35,034 nucleotides of DNA from Acidaminococcaceae bacterium UBA2453 (GTDB lineage Bacteria; Bacillota; Negativicutes; Acidaminococcales; Acidaminococcaceae). Position numbers and translations under genes: made by a program. Numbering within the stretch: position 1 is the first letter of the stretch; the number at the start of each line of letters is the position of its first letter. The stretch is from assembly GCA_002342505.1 (NCBI GenBank), contig DDQB01000044.1, forward strand, positions 1 to 35,034. Reading direction: 5' to 3'. The notes beneath the pieces were generated by a model, which saw only the letters and a program-made list of their open reading frames with translations, did no database searches and had not been told where the DNA came from. Shown piece by piece: positions 1-7,961 of this stretch.

Positions 1-695
1 ATGTCGGGCTGGGCCAGCAGCTCGGCCGCGTTCTTGGCGTTCATGCTGCCGCCGTAGAGGATGCTGACGGCACGGGCGGGACGGGCGCCGTAGATGCCGC
101 GGATGACGGCACGGATGCCCTGGCAGACTTCCTGCGCCTGCTCGGCAGTGGCGGTCTTGCCGGTGCCGATGGCCCAGATGGGCTCGTAGGCGATGATGCA
201 GCGGCGCAGCTTGCTGGCGTCGATGCCGCTGAGGGCGGCCTTGACCTGGTAGGCGACATACTCCATGGTCAGGTCCATCTCGCGCTGCTCGAGGCTCTCG
301 CCGACGCAGATGATGGGGATGATGCCCTTCTCGATGAGGGCCTTGGCCTTGGCGTTGACGAGCATATCGTCTTCGCCGTGGTACTGGCGGCGCTCGGAGT
401 GGCCGACGATGCAGTACTTGGCGCCCACGTCAGCCAGCTGGCTGGCGGAGACTTCACCGGTGTACGCGCCCTTTTCAAACTTGGACACGTCCTCGCCGCC
501 GGCGGCGACCTTGCAGTCCTTGCCGGCCTTGATCATGGCGGGGATCATCACGGCGGGGGTGCACAGCACCATCTCGCAGGTGCGGGTCTTGGGGAGATTG
601 GCCTTGAGCTCTTCCATGAAGGGCTTGATCTCGGAGGCGAGCATGTTCATCTTCCAGTTGCCCGCGATAACGGTCTTGCGGTATTTTCTGTTCAT
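1..695 (-). CDS. tpiA: Triosephosphate isomerase, 3' end cut by window edge
   Basis: Interconverts dihydroxyacetone phosphate and glyceraldehyde 3-phosphate in cytosolic glycolysis and gluconeogenesis. The frame gives 231 complete codons with no stop before the left edge, so about 20 C-terminal residues are missing. Visible signatures are AGNWKMN near residue 11 (Asn and Lys of the active site), VGHSERR (catalytic His), AYEPIWAIGTG (catalytic Glu and the start of loop 6) and LYGGSMN (phosphate binding). The ATG at 695 follows an AAAGGA ribosome site. Codons end almost always in G or C, more than in the minus-strand genes beyond 8 kb. The gene diverges from the UvrA-like gene; the usual neighbours gap and pgk are not visible here and may lie to the left. 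Identity is certain from the motifs. Confidence 0.97.
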   Translation of the reverse strand, partial: MNRKYRKTVIAGNWKMNMLASEIKPFMEELKANLPKTRTCEMVLCTPAVMIPAMIKAGKDCKVAAGGEDVSKFEKGAYTGEVSASQLADVGAKYCIVGHSERRQYHGEDDMLVNAKAKALIEKGIIPIICVGESLEQREMDLTMEYVAYQVKAALSGIDASKLRRCIIAYEPIWAIGTGKTATAEQAQEVCQGIRAVIRGIYGARPARAVSILYGGSMNAKNAAELLAQPD

Positions 696-748
696 TGGTA
701 TCAAATCCTTTCCAACCATCATAAAACTCATACCAGTTTGGCCTTTTC

Positions 749-919
749 CCCGTCATTGCGAGGAACATTCTGACGCGTGAGAAACGCGCGACATTCTTTA
801 CCTTGTGAGCGCACACTGGTGACGTGGGGTCTGCCCTTTAGGGTACAATCCGTTTTCTCCTTCGTAAAAGAGACGGATTCCCACACCAGTGACATCGGTC
901 ACTGGTTCGGAATGACGGG
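749..919. repeat. Palindromic intergenic element with nested hairpins
   Basis: The element is bounded by a perfect 9-bp inverted repeat, CCCGTCATT (749-757) and AATGACGGG (911-919). Inside are AATCCGT (847-853) with ACGGATT (873-879), CACTGGT (814-820) with ACCAGTG (885-891), GTGGG (824-828) with CCCAC (880-884), and an 8-bp perfect hairpin CCAGTGAC/GTCACTGG (886-893 and 898-905). The segment near 885-893 can pair with either the upstream or the downstream partner. CGTCATTGCGAGG-type termini recall palindromic repeats seen in several bacterial genomes, so a non-autonomous MITE-like element is my preferred reading. A leader RNA for the UvrA-like gene is the alternative. Confidence 0.6.
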
Positions 920-959
920 TTTTCGCATTTTGCAACGCGCCCAAGCTTACGGAGGACTT

Positions 960-3461
960 ATGGCAAACAAACAGCAGATACCGGAGCGCATCGAGATCCG
1001 CGGCGCGAAGGTGCACAATCTCAAAAACATCGACGCGGACATCCCCCTCAACCGGATCGTCGGCATCGCGGGGGTGTCCGGGTCCGGCAAATCCTCCCTC
1101 GCCCTGGGCGTTTTGTACGCCGAGGGCTCCCGTCGCTATCTGGAATCTCTCTCCACCTACACCCGCCGCCGCATGACTCAGGCGGAGCGCGCCCAGGTGG
1201 ACGATGTGCGCTATGTTCCGGCGGCCCTGGCCCTGCACCAGCGGCCGGGCGTCCCCGGTATCCGCAGCACCTTCGGCACAATGTCCGAGCTCCTTAACAG
1301 CCTAAGGCTCATGTTCTCCCGCCTTGCCAGCCACCGGTGTCCCAACGGGCATTACCTTGAGCCCACGCTGGACGTTGCGGCCGAACAGCCCATCTGGTGC
1401 CCAGTCTGCGGGGAGCGCGTGTATGCCCCCGGCGCAGAGCAGCTTGCATTCAACAGCGAGGGCGCTTGCCGCTGCTGCGGAGGCACCGGAATCGTGCGCA
1501 CCGTAGACGAATCCACCCTGGTCCCTGACGACACCCTCACCATAGATGAAGGCGCCGTAGCACCCTGGGGCTCGCTCATGTGGTCCCTCATGAAAGACAT
1601 CGCCCGCGAGATGGGCGTACGCACGGACATCCCGTTCAAGGACCTCACCCCGGAAGAAAAGGAAATTGTGTACCACGGCCCCGCCGAAAAACGTCACATC
1701 ATATACAAGAACGAGAAAACCAACGGCTTTGCCGAAATGGATTTCACCTACTACAGCGCCGTTTACAGCGTCCAGAACGCCCTCTCCAAAGTGAAGGACG
1801 AGGCCGGCATGAAGCGCGTGGAGCGGTTCCTCAAGGAAGATGTCTGCCCGGAATGCGGGGGAACCCGTCTTTCGGAAAAGGCACGGAAGCCGAAGCTGCG
1901 GGGCGTGTCCCTTGACGAAGTGTGTAAGCTGACCCTGGCGGAACTGGTGACCTGGGTGGAAGGTGTGCCGGCTTCCCTGCCGGAACCTATGCGTCCCATG
2001 GCGGAAAGCATCTGCGCATCTTTTCATTCTGCTGCCAAACGGCTGCTGGATTTGGGTTTATCCTACCTTTCCTTGGACAGGGCGGCGTCGACCCTTTCCA
2101 CCGGGGAACGGCAGCGGATGCAGCTGGCCCGGGCGGTACGGAACCGTACCACCGGCGTTCTCTATGTGCTGGACGAACCTTCTATCGGTCTGCATCCTTC
2201 CAACATCGAAGGGCTGAACGGGGTTATGCATGACCTGGTGGCTGACGGGAATTCCGTACTGCTGGTGGACCATGATACCCAGATCCTGAAAGAAGCGGAC
2301 TGGATCATTGAACTGGGTCCGGAAGCCGGGGCGAAAGGCGGACATGTAATTGCGGAAGGAACCGTGGCGGATATTGCGAAGAACAAAACATCGCAGATCG
2401 GTCCGTTCCTAGCAGCAAAAAAAGAGCTTCCAAAAAAGCGCCGCGATAATAAAAACAGCGCGCTGTTCTCTTTGGGCAGGATCTGTCTCTCCACTTCTTC
2501 CATCCATACTGTCAAACCATTGGACATCGCCATCCCGAAAGGCAGGCTGACCGTAGTGACCGGGGTATCCGGTTCCGGCAAGACCACCCTTATACTGGAA
2601 AGCCTTGTACCGGCGCTGGAAGCAGCCACATCCGGAAAATCCATGCCGGATCATGTGCGTTCCCTTACCGCAGACGGCATCGCCCACGTAAAACTGATCG
2701 ACGCCACCCCGATCGGCATCAACATCCGTTCCACCGTAGCCACCTACGCCAACGTCCACGACGAACTGCGCAAGATCTATGCCCGTACCAAAGACGCCAG
2801 GCAGCGCGGGTGTAAAGCCGGGGATTTTTCCTACAATACGGGAAGCCTGCGCTGCCCGGTCTGCGACGGCACCGGTTCCATCAGCCTGGACGTGCAGTTC
2901 CTGCCGGATGTGGATATTCCCTGTCCCGAATGCCGCGGTTCCCGTTACGCCAAAACAGCGAACCTGATCCGGCATACAAATGCCGATGGGGCGTCCCATT
3001 CCCTGCCGGAGCTGATGGACATGGATATAAACACAGCGCTTGCCTTCTGCAAAGGGATGAAGAATGTTTATCCAAAACTCCGGGTACTGCAGGAGCTCGG
3101 TCTCGGTTACCTGACGCTGGGAGAAGAAACCCCCAGCCTCTCCGGCGGCGAAGCCCAACGGCTGAAACTGGCCAGCGAAATGGGCCGTACCCAGTCTGAT
3201 TCTGTCTTCGTATTTGACGAACCGACCATCGGCCTGCACCCGCTGGATGTACAGACATTGCTTTCCGTTTTCCGTACGCTGATTGCCAACGGCGCCACTG
3301 TCATCGTAATCGAACACGATCTAGATGTGATCCGCAATGCCGACTACATCATCGACATGGGTCCCGGCGGCGGCGAAGCAGGCGGCAGGGTCGTGGCCTG
3401 CGGAACGCCGGATGAGGTCAGGAACAACAGGGAAAGCGTGACCGGAAAATATCTGGGCTGA
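960..3461 (+). CDS. UvrA-like tandem ABC ATPase without UvrB-binding domain
   Basis: This 833-residue protein has the UvrA fold order: Walker A GVSGSGKSS (38-46), ABC signature LSTGERQ (379-385), Walker B LYVLDEP (401-407), second Walker A GVSGSGKTT (535-543), second signature LSGGEAQR (727-734) and VFDEPTIG. Zinc pairs are CPVC (147-150), CRCC (170-173), CPEC (296-299), CPVC (632-635) and CPEC (655-658). Canonical UvrA is about 940 residues. The shortfall lies mainly between residues 127 and 147, where about 100 residues of UvrB-binding domain would sit. That places it with UvrA2/DrrC-like paralogues that bind DNA or drug-DNA complexes without UvrB. The first signature has Thr for the usual Gly. 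The start at 960 follows GGAGG; an in-frame upstream extension would run through the palindromic element. Damage tolerance or drug resistance is inferred. Confidence 0.88.
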   Translation: MANKQQIPERIEIRGAKVHNLKNIDADIPLNRIVGIAGVSGSGKSSLALGVLYAEGSRRYLESLSTYTRRRMTQAERAQVDDVRYVPAALALHQRPGVPGIRSTFGTMSELLNSLRLMFSRLASHRCPNGHYLEPTLDVAAEQPIWCPVCGERVYAPGAEQLAFNSEGACRCCGGTGIVRTVDESTLVPDDTLTIDEGAVAPWGSLMWSLMKDIAREMGVRTDIPFKDLTPEEKEIVYHGPAEKRHIIYKNEKTNGFAEMDFTYYSAVYSVQNALSKVKDEAGMKRVERFLKEDVCPECGGTRLSEKARKPKLRGVSLDEVCKLTLAELVTWVEGVPASLPEPMRPMAESICASFHSAAKRLLDLGLSYLSLDRAASTLSTGERQRMQLARAVRNRTTGVLYVLDEPSIGLHPSNIEGLNGVMHDLVADGNSVLLVDHDTQILKEADWIIELGPEAGAKGGHVIAEGTVADIAKNKTSQIGPFLAAKKELPKKRRDNKNSALFSLGRICLSTSSIHTVKPLDIAIPKGRLTVVTGVSGSGKTTLILESLVPALEAATSGKSMPDHVRSLTADGIAHVKLIDATPIGINIRSTVATYANVHDELRKIYARTKDARQRGCKAGDFSYNTGSLRCPVCDGTGSISLDVQFLPDVDIPCPECRGSRYAKTANLIRHTNADGASHSLPELMDMDINTALAFCKGMKNVYPKLRVLQELGLGYLTLGEETPSLSGGEAQRLKLASEMGRTQSDSVFVFDEPTIGLHPLDVQTLLSVFRTLIANGATVIVIEHDLDVIRNADYIIDMGPGGGEAGGRVVACGTPDEVRNNRESVTGKYLG

Positions 3462-3900
3462 CCTGTATACTTTTATACTTTTCGTTTTTTCTGTATTGTT
3501 TTCCGTTTAATCCGTATGCAATACATATCTTGTTTAAATTTATTTCTTTTCTTATTATTTCTTCCTGTTTTATTTTATGCTTATCTTTCCGTTCTCTCTT
3601 TTATTTTCAAATTTATCTTAATTGTTTTTAAATTTTTATTTGCTTTGCCGTTCATTTTTTAATATAATAAGTTATATATAGCAGAATGCATTCCTGTCAG
3701 ATCAAACGGGATCCTTTCTGCCGATCTGCCCTTTGGGAGGCGCGCCGTTTTCTTTAATGGATGATTTTGCGTATTACTTATTAAGCATATTATTAATTAC
3801 AGACAGAGAGAAAATTTTATTTGTTTAAAACTTTCGGCGGAAAACATCGGCCGGAAATCCACTCATTTGCATTACCTTGGTTTCAGGGGAGGATTTTATC
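3462..3900 (+). other. AT-rich intergenic gap with weak promoter candidate
   Basis: About 440 bases hold no convincing gene. 3480-3680 is strongly T-rich on the plus strand. After the uvrA-like stop there is only a weak GTATA/TATAC hairpin followed by T-rich sequence. A possible promoter for the PAS-GGDEF gene is TTGCGT (3767-3772) with TATTAA (3791-3796), an 18-base spacer. I looked for a cyclic di-GMP riboswitch before the GGDEF gene and found no recognisable conserved core. Confidence 0.4.
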
Positions 3901-5184
3901 ATGTATCATTATCAGTTGGAGTTTGTGCTCATAGGAATGCCGGAAGAAATCGTTTCCATCTTTTCCGGGCTGGAACCTTTGGAGCGATTTACCCATGAAG
4001 TAAAATCCTTTGCTTCGCCTGCGGACGCGCCCGACAGTTGCGACTGGCCGCTGAACACATGGGTCATCGCCAGCGACGAAGCAGGCGCTTCTGTAAAAGC
4101 GCTGCGGGAAAAATTCGGGAAGAATGCCCGGCTGATCCTCTGTACTTCCCATGCGGATAAACTTACAGCAGATACATTGGATGAAATTGCCTTCGTATGG
4201 CCCCTGCCCCTTACCGCAACCTTCGCGCGCCACGAGGCGACCCGTCTTTTGCAGAAGATAAAAGAGGAAAAAGACGCCTGGTTCAACCGGCAGTATGTGG
4301 ATCTCATCATCGATACCCTGCCCGATATGGTCTGGTTTAAAGACATGCCGGGCTGTCACCTGAAAGTGAACCTGGCCTTCTGCGACGCCGTAGGCAAGAC
4401 GCGGGAGGACGTGACCAACAAATACCACGCTTACATCTGGGGACTGAGCGGCGAAGAAGCGGAGTACGGCGAAGAGGTCTGCCGCAGATCGGAAGAAGAA
4501 GTTGCGAAAGCCGGCCATACCCTGCACTCGGAAGAAACTGTATTCCATGCCCATCGCGGACTGTGCGAACTCAGCATCTTCAAGACGCCCGTCCGGGATG
4601 AAAACGGCAAAATTGTGGGAACCGTCGGCATCGCGCGGGATGTGACAAAAGAAAAAGAAGCGCGGGAAAAGATCCTGACGCTGGCCCGTACCGATTCCCT
4701 TACCGGGCTTTACAACCGGCATTACTTCTATGAGCGGATGAACCGTCACCGTAAGGGCGATTCCATCACGCTCTGTTATATTGATCTGGATCATTTTAAA
4801 GAGGTGAATGATACCTACGGCCACAAAGCCGGAGACGACGCCATGATCGCCGCGTCCAATCTGCTGAAGGAATGCTTTGAAGACGGTTTTATTACGCGTA
4901 TGGGCGGCGATGAATTCATTGTGACGCTGTTCGACAAACCGGACCGTCCCGCGCTGGAAACCCGCATCCGGAACTTCATGGAGAAAGCGAAAGACTTGTT
5001 CAGCAAAGACGAGCGGATGAAACATCTTTCCATGAGCATCGGGATCGCGTCATCCGGCCCAGAGGATTTTGAAATCGAAGACCTGGTCCATCAGAGCGAC
5101 GCCGCCATGTACTGGAGCAAGGATCACGGCCGCGATACATACGCTTTCTATGAAGATATATGCGGTTCATTAAAAAAGGAATAA
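3901..5184 (+). CDS. PAS-GGDEF diguanylate cyclase
   Basis: This 427-residue protein probably makes cyclic di-GMP from two GTP. Residues 1-125 are an alpha/beta-looking region I cannot assign, possibly a degenerate receiver. Residues about 132-250 form a PAS sensor ending in the typical GIARDVTKEKEA junction. The GGDEF domain runs from about 258, with metal Asp in YIDLDHF (D295) and an intact GGDEF at 335-339. The inhibitory RxxD site expected just upstream is replaced by FEDG, so product inhibition through that site is unlikely. No membrane segment is apparent, so it should be cytosolic. The ATG at 3901 is chosen because GGGGAGGA lies 7 bases upstream; a TTG at 3877 lacks such a site. The next gene starts 57 bases downstream on the same strand, so the two are probably co-transcribed and share a signal. 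Confidence 0.92.
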   Translation: MYHYQLEFVLIGMPEEIVSIFSGLEPLERFTHEVKSFASPADAPDSCDWPLNTWVIASDEAGASVKALREKFGKNARLILCTSHADKLTADTLDEIAFVWPLPLTATFARHEATRLLQKIKEEKDAWFNRQYVDLIIDTLPDMVWFKDMPGCHLKVNLAFCDAVGKTREDVTNKYHAYIWGLSGEEAEYGEEVCRRSEEEVAKAGHTLHSEETVFHAHRGLCELSIFKTPVRDENGKIVGTVGIARDVTKEKEAREKILTLARTDSLTGLYNRHYFYERMNRHRKGDSITLCYIDLDHFKEVNDTYGHKAGDDAMIAASNLLKECFEDGFITRMGGDEFIVTLFDKPDRPALETRIRNFMEKAKDLFSKDERMKHLSMSIGIASSGPEDFEIEDLVHQSDAAMYWSKDHGRDTYAFYEDICGSLKKE

Positions 5185-5188
5185 GCGA

Positions 5189-5221
5189 TTACTTTTTTCA
5201 GATCAAAACTGAAAAAAGTAA
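5189..5221 (+). promoter_or_regulatory. Perfect hairpin before ribosome site of sensor hydrogenase gene
   Basis: TTACTTTTTTCAG (5189-5201) and CTGAAAAAAGTAA (5209-5221) form a perfect 13-bp stem with a 7-base loop. It begins five bases after the stop of the PAS-GGDEF gene and ends directly before the GGTGGAGGAG ribosome site of the next gene. It has no following U-tract and the stem is AT-rich, so a standard terminator is unlikely. It could be a processing or stability element, a protein-binding operator, or a control on translation of the second gene. Confidence 0.6.
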
Positions 5222-5240
5222 GGTGGAGGAGAGTTTTTTT

Positions 5241-7847
5241 ATGCTACCTGCTACAAATCCCAATTCCTTAGTGTATACAACAGAAAACTGTGTCGGCTGC
5301 AACAAATGCATCAAAGTATGCAGCTGCGTTGGCGCCTGTATTTCAACGGAAGCGGACGAAACGGGGAAATCACGCATCAATGTGGACCCGAACCGCTGCG
5401 TTGCCTGCGGCGCATGTTTCGATGCCTGCGATCACAACGCGCGGGCATGGAACGACGACACGCAGCGTTTCTTTGACGATCTTGCCAGAGGAGAAAAGAT
5501 CTCTGTCCTGATTGCCCCTGCTTTTAAAGCCAACTATCCGGAAGAATATGAAACGATGCTGGGCGGACTGAGAAAGCTGGGCGTCAACCGCTTTATCAAT
5601 GTTTCTTTCGGCGCCGATATCACCACCTGGGGTTACATCAATTACATAAGGAAGTATGGGTTTACAGGCGGCATCTCCCAGCCCTGCCCTGCGGTTGTAG
5701 CGTATATCGAAAAATATCATCCCGAACTGATCCCGAAACTCTTCCCCGTACAGAGTCCTCTTATGTGCGCGGCCATTTATGCGCGGAACGAAATGGGCGT
5801 GACGGACAAGCTGGCTTTCATCAGCCCATGTATTGCAAAGAAGCTGGAGATAGACGATCCGGAAACCCACGGCGTCGTTTCCTATAACGTTACCTTTGAT
5901 CACCTGATGACCTATGTCCGCGAGAACGGAATCGGCGGCGAGCCGGTCTCCGATGAAATCGAATACGGCCTTGGTTCCTTCTATCCTACCCCGGGCGGCC
6001 TGATGGAAAACGTAAAATGGCTGATTGGCGAAGATGCCTTTGTCCGGGAAGTGAGCGGCGAAAAACGGATGTACCATTATCTGGACCGGAACGCAAAACT
6101 GATCGCCAGCGGCCAGACGCCGTTCCTGATGATCGACGCCCTGAACTGTGAAAAGGGATGTATCTGCGGCACCGCAGTCGATCCTGAAATTTCCGTAACG
6201 GATAAAGCCTACTATAACCTGCTGAAGATTCGCGAAAGCGTAAAGAAAGACGATACGGACAGCGCCTGGTCCCGGAGTCTTACGCCGAAAGAGCGGATGG
6301 ATGAGCTGAACAGGCAGTTTGAAAAACTGCGTCTGGAAGATTACCTGCGGCATTATACGGACCGGTCCAAAACCTGCGCCGTCCGCGTACCGCTGGAAGA
6401 AGATCTGGAAAAGATTTTCGTGTCCATGCGGAAATATACGGAAGACTCCCGTAAGATGAACTGTTCCAGCTGCGGCTATGAAACCTGCAGGGAAATGGCG
6501 ACGGCCATCTACAACGGGTTTAACCATCGGGAAAACTGCATCTATTATCTGAAACGCGAAGTGGAAGACGAGAAGGAACTGCTGAATTACGAAACGACCC
6601 ATGACGGAGATCTGCGAATCTGGAGACGCCGGCTGGCCGTTCCCCTGCTGGCCAAAATGATGCGGACAGCATCGCAATGGTCTGTGATCATGGCGGATAT
6701 CGACGACTTCCGGAATGTGAACAGCACCTACGGCACCCGTACGGCGGACAAGGTCCTGGTCGTCCTGACAGAACGGCTGAAATCCGTTGCCGGACGGCGG
6801 AACATTGAACTGATCCGTTACGCGGGCGATGAATTCCTCTTCCTGGTTCCGGGCGAGGAAGTTTCACTGGATCACCCGGTCATCCGGGAAATCCAGGAAG
6901 CGTTTTCCGAACCCATCATACTGGGAAGCATTTACATGAAACTGAGCGCCAGCATGGGCATCGCCCTGTCTGACAGTTCCGACGAAGCGGAACATCTGAT
7001 CGCCAATGCGGAAGACGCCATGAACGCGGCCCGCAGGCGCGGCAGAAGCCAGATTTACGTATACTCCGATAAACTGAAGGAACAGGCCCGCCGGGAACAT
7101 ACCATCAGCGAAACCTTGCTGGACGCCATTGAGAACAATAAACTGTACATGCTGTACCAGCCCAAAGCGAACGCTAAAACCCAGGAAGTTACGGGATATG
7201 AAGCCCTGGTCCGGATAAAAAATTCCGATATCGGACCGGCCCAGTTTATTCCTATCGCGGAAAAGAATGGCTGGATCTGGCGCATCGGACGCATCACCAC
7301 AGAGCTTACCATCCGGCAGATGGCAATTTGGCGAAGCCTTGGCTATCCCCTGCACCCGGTATCCATCAACTACTCCAGCCGCCAGCTGAGCGATTCCGGT
7401 TACACGGAATACATGGAAGAAATGCTGCATCGCTACAACATTCCTTCCAACCTTGTGGAAATTGAAATCACGGAAAATGTGTTCCTGGACAAGACTGCCC
7501 ACAGCGAAGTCCTGTTCGAGCATTTTGAGAAAGCGGGAATCCGTTTATCCATGGACGATTTCGGGACGGGTTATTCGGCGCTGAGTTATCTGAGTTATAT
7601 TCCCGTGGACATCATCAAAATCGACCGATCGCTGGTCAGCGGTTTTCTTACGGAAGAAAAAGAGTCTCTGATCAAACACCTGATCCACCTTGTGCACGAT
7701 CTCGGCAAGGAAGTGGTGGTAGAAGGCGTAGAAACGGAATGGCAGTATGAACGGCTGAAATCATTCGGCGCGGACACGATCCAGGGATATTATTTCAGCA
7801 GGCCCGTTCCTCCCCAGGAAGCCATCGCCTTTTCAAAGAAGAAGTAA
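5241..7847 (+). CDS. [FeFe]-hydrogenase-like sensor fused to GGDEF and EAL domains
   Basis: An 868-residue multidomain protein. Two ferredoxin clusters use C17/C20/C23/C27 and C53/C56/C59/C63. The H-cluster domain (about 85-335) keeps four ligand cysteines: C149 in QPCP, C197 in SPCIAKK, and C303 and C307 in NCEKGC. The proton-transfer Cys normally before the first ligand is Pro148. A four-Cys Fe-S domain follows (C408, C411, C416, C433). The GGDEF domain has AGDEF at 528-532 and no RxxD site. The EAL domain keeps the catalytic set: E654 of EAL, N710, E745 region, D772/D773 of DDFGTGYSAL, K793, E828 and Q848. The family of such H-cluster proteins (group C/D) is thought to sense H2. I infer sensing of H2 or redox state that tunes cyclic di-GMP synthesis or, more likely, hydrolysis. 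Start chosen at 5241, after GGAGGAG. Confidence 0.93.
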   Translation: MLPATNPNSLVYTTENCVGCNKCIKVCSCVGACISTEADETGKSRINVDPNRCVACGACFDACDHNARAWNDDTQRFFDDLARGEKISVLIAPAFKANYPEEYETMLGGLRKLGVNRFINVSFGADITTWGYINYIRKYGFTGGISQPCPAVVAYIEKYHPELIPKLFPVQSPLMCAAIYARNEMGVTDKLAFISPCIAKKLEIDDPETHGVVSYNVTFDHLMTYVRENGIGGEPVSDEIEYGLGSFYPTPGGLMENVKWLIGEDAFVREVSGEKRMYHYLDRNAKLIASGQTPFLMIDALNCEKGCICGTAVDPEISVTDKAYYNLLKIRESVKKDDTDSAWSRSLTPKERMDELNRQFEKLRLEDYLRHYTDRSKTCAVRVPLEEDLEKIFVSMRKYTEDSRKMNCSSCGYETCREMATAIYNGFNHRENCIYYLKREVEDEKELLNYETTHDGDLRIWRRRLAVPLLAKMMRTASQWSVIMADIDDFRNVNSTYGTRTADKVLVVLTERLKSVAGRRNIELIRYAGDEFLFLVPGEEVSLDHPVIREIQEAFSEPIILGSIYMKLSASMGIALSDSSDEAEHLIANAEDAMNAARRRGRSQIYVYSDKLKEQARREHTISETLLDAIENNKLYMLYQPKANAKTQEVTGYEALVRIKNSDIGPAQFIPIAEKNGWIWRIGRITTELTIRQMAIWRSLGYPLHPVSINYSSRQLSDSGYTEYMEEMLHRYNIPSNLVEIEITENVFLDKTAHSEVLFEHFEKAGIRLSMDDFGTGYSALSYLSYIPVDIIKIDRSLVSGFLTEEKESLIKHLIHLVHDLGKEVVVEGVETEWQYERLKSFGADTIQGYYFSRPVPPQEAIAFSKKK

Positions 7848-7878
7848 AAGAAGAAATAAAAGAAGCAACAAAATAAAA

Positions 7879-7926
7879 AAGCAACAAAGCGAACCGGATA
7901 AAATATCCGAAACGTCTTTGTTGCTT
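7879..7926. terminator. Bidirectional terminator between the sensor gene and HU
   Basis: AAGCAACAAAG (7879-7889) pairs perfectly with CTTTGTTGCTT (7916-7926), and a smaller CGGAT/ATCCG hairpin lies inside. The stem is followed by a T-rich run on the plus strand (7927-7935) and preceded by an A-run (7875-7880) that is a U-tract on the minus strand. It can end both convergent transcripts. Confidence 0.85.
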
Positions 7927-7961
7927 ATTTTTATTATAATACTTCTTTTACTTCTTCGCTG

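Noticed and set aside
777..959. Upstream in-frame extension of the UvrA-like protein
   Set aside because: It runs through the palindromic element, has no family similarity, and the ATG at 960 has a strong GGAGG site.
3462..3900. Cyclic di-GMP riboswitch ahead of the GGDEF gene
   Set aside because: No recognisable aptamer core was found by eye; a covariance scan would settle it.
3883..5025. Long minus-strand frame opposite the PAS-GGDEF gene
   Set aside because: Antisense shadow of a gene with clear domains; composition is not protein-like.
5189..5221. Terminator between the two cyclic di-GMP genes
   Set aside because: The stem is AT-rich, no U-tract follows, and it touches the next ribosome site.
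5370..6677. Long minus-strand frame opposite the sensor hydrogenase gene
   Set aside because: Antisense shadow; the plus-strand product has multiple intact motifs.
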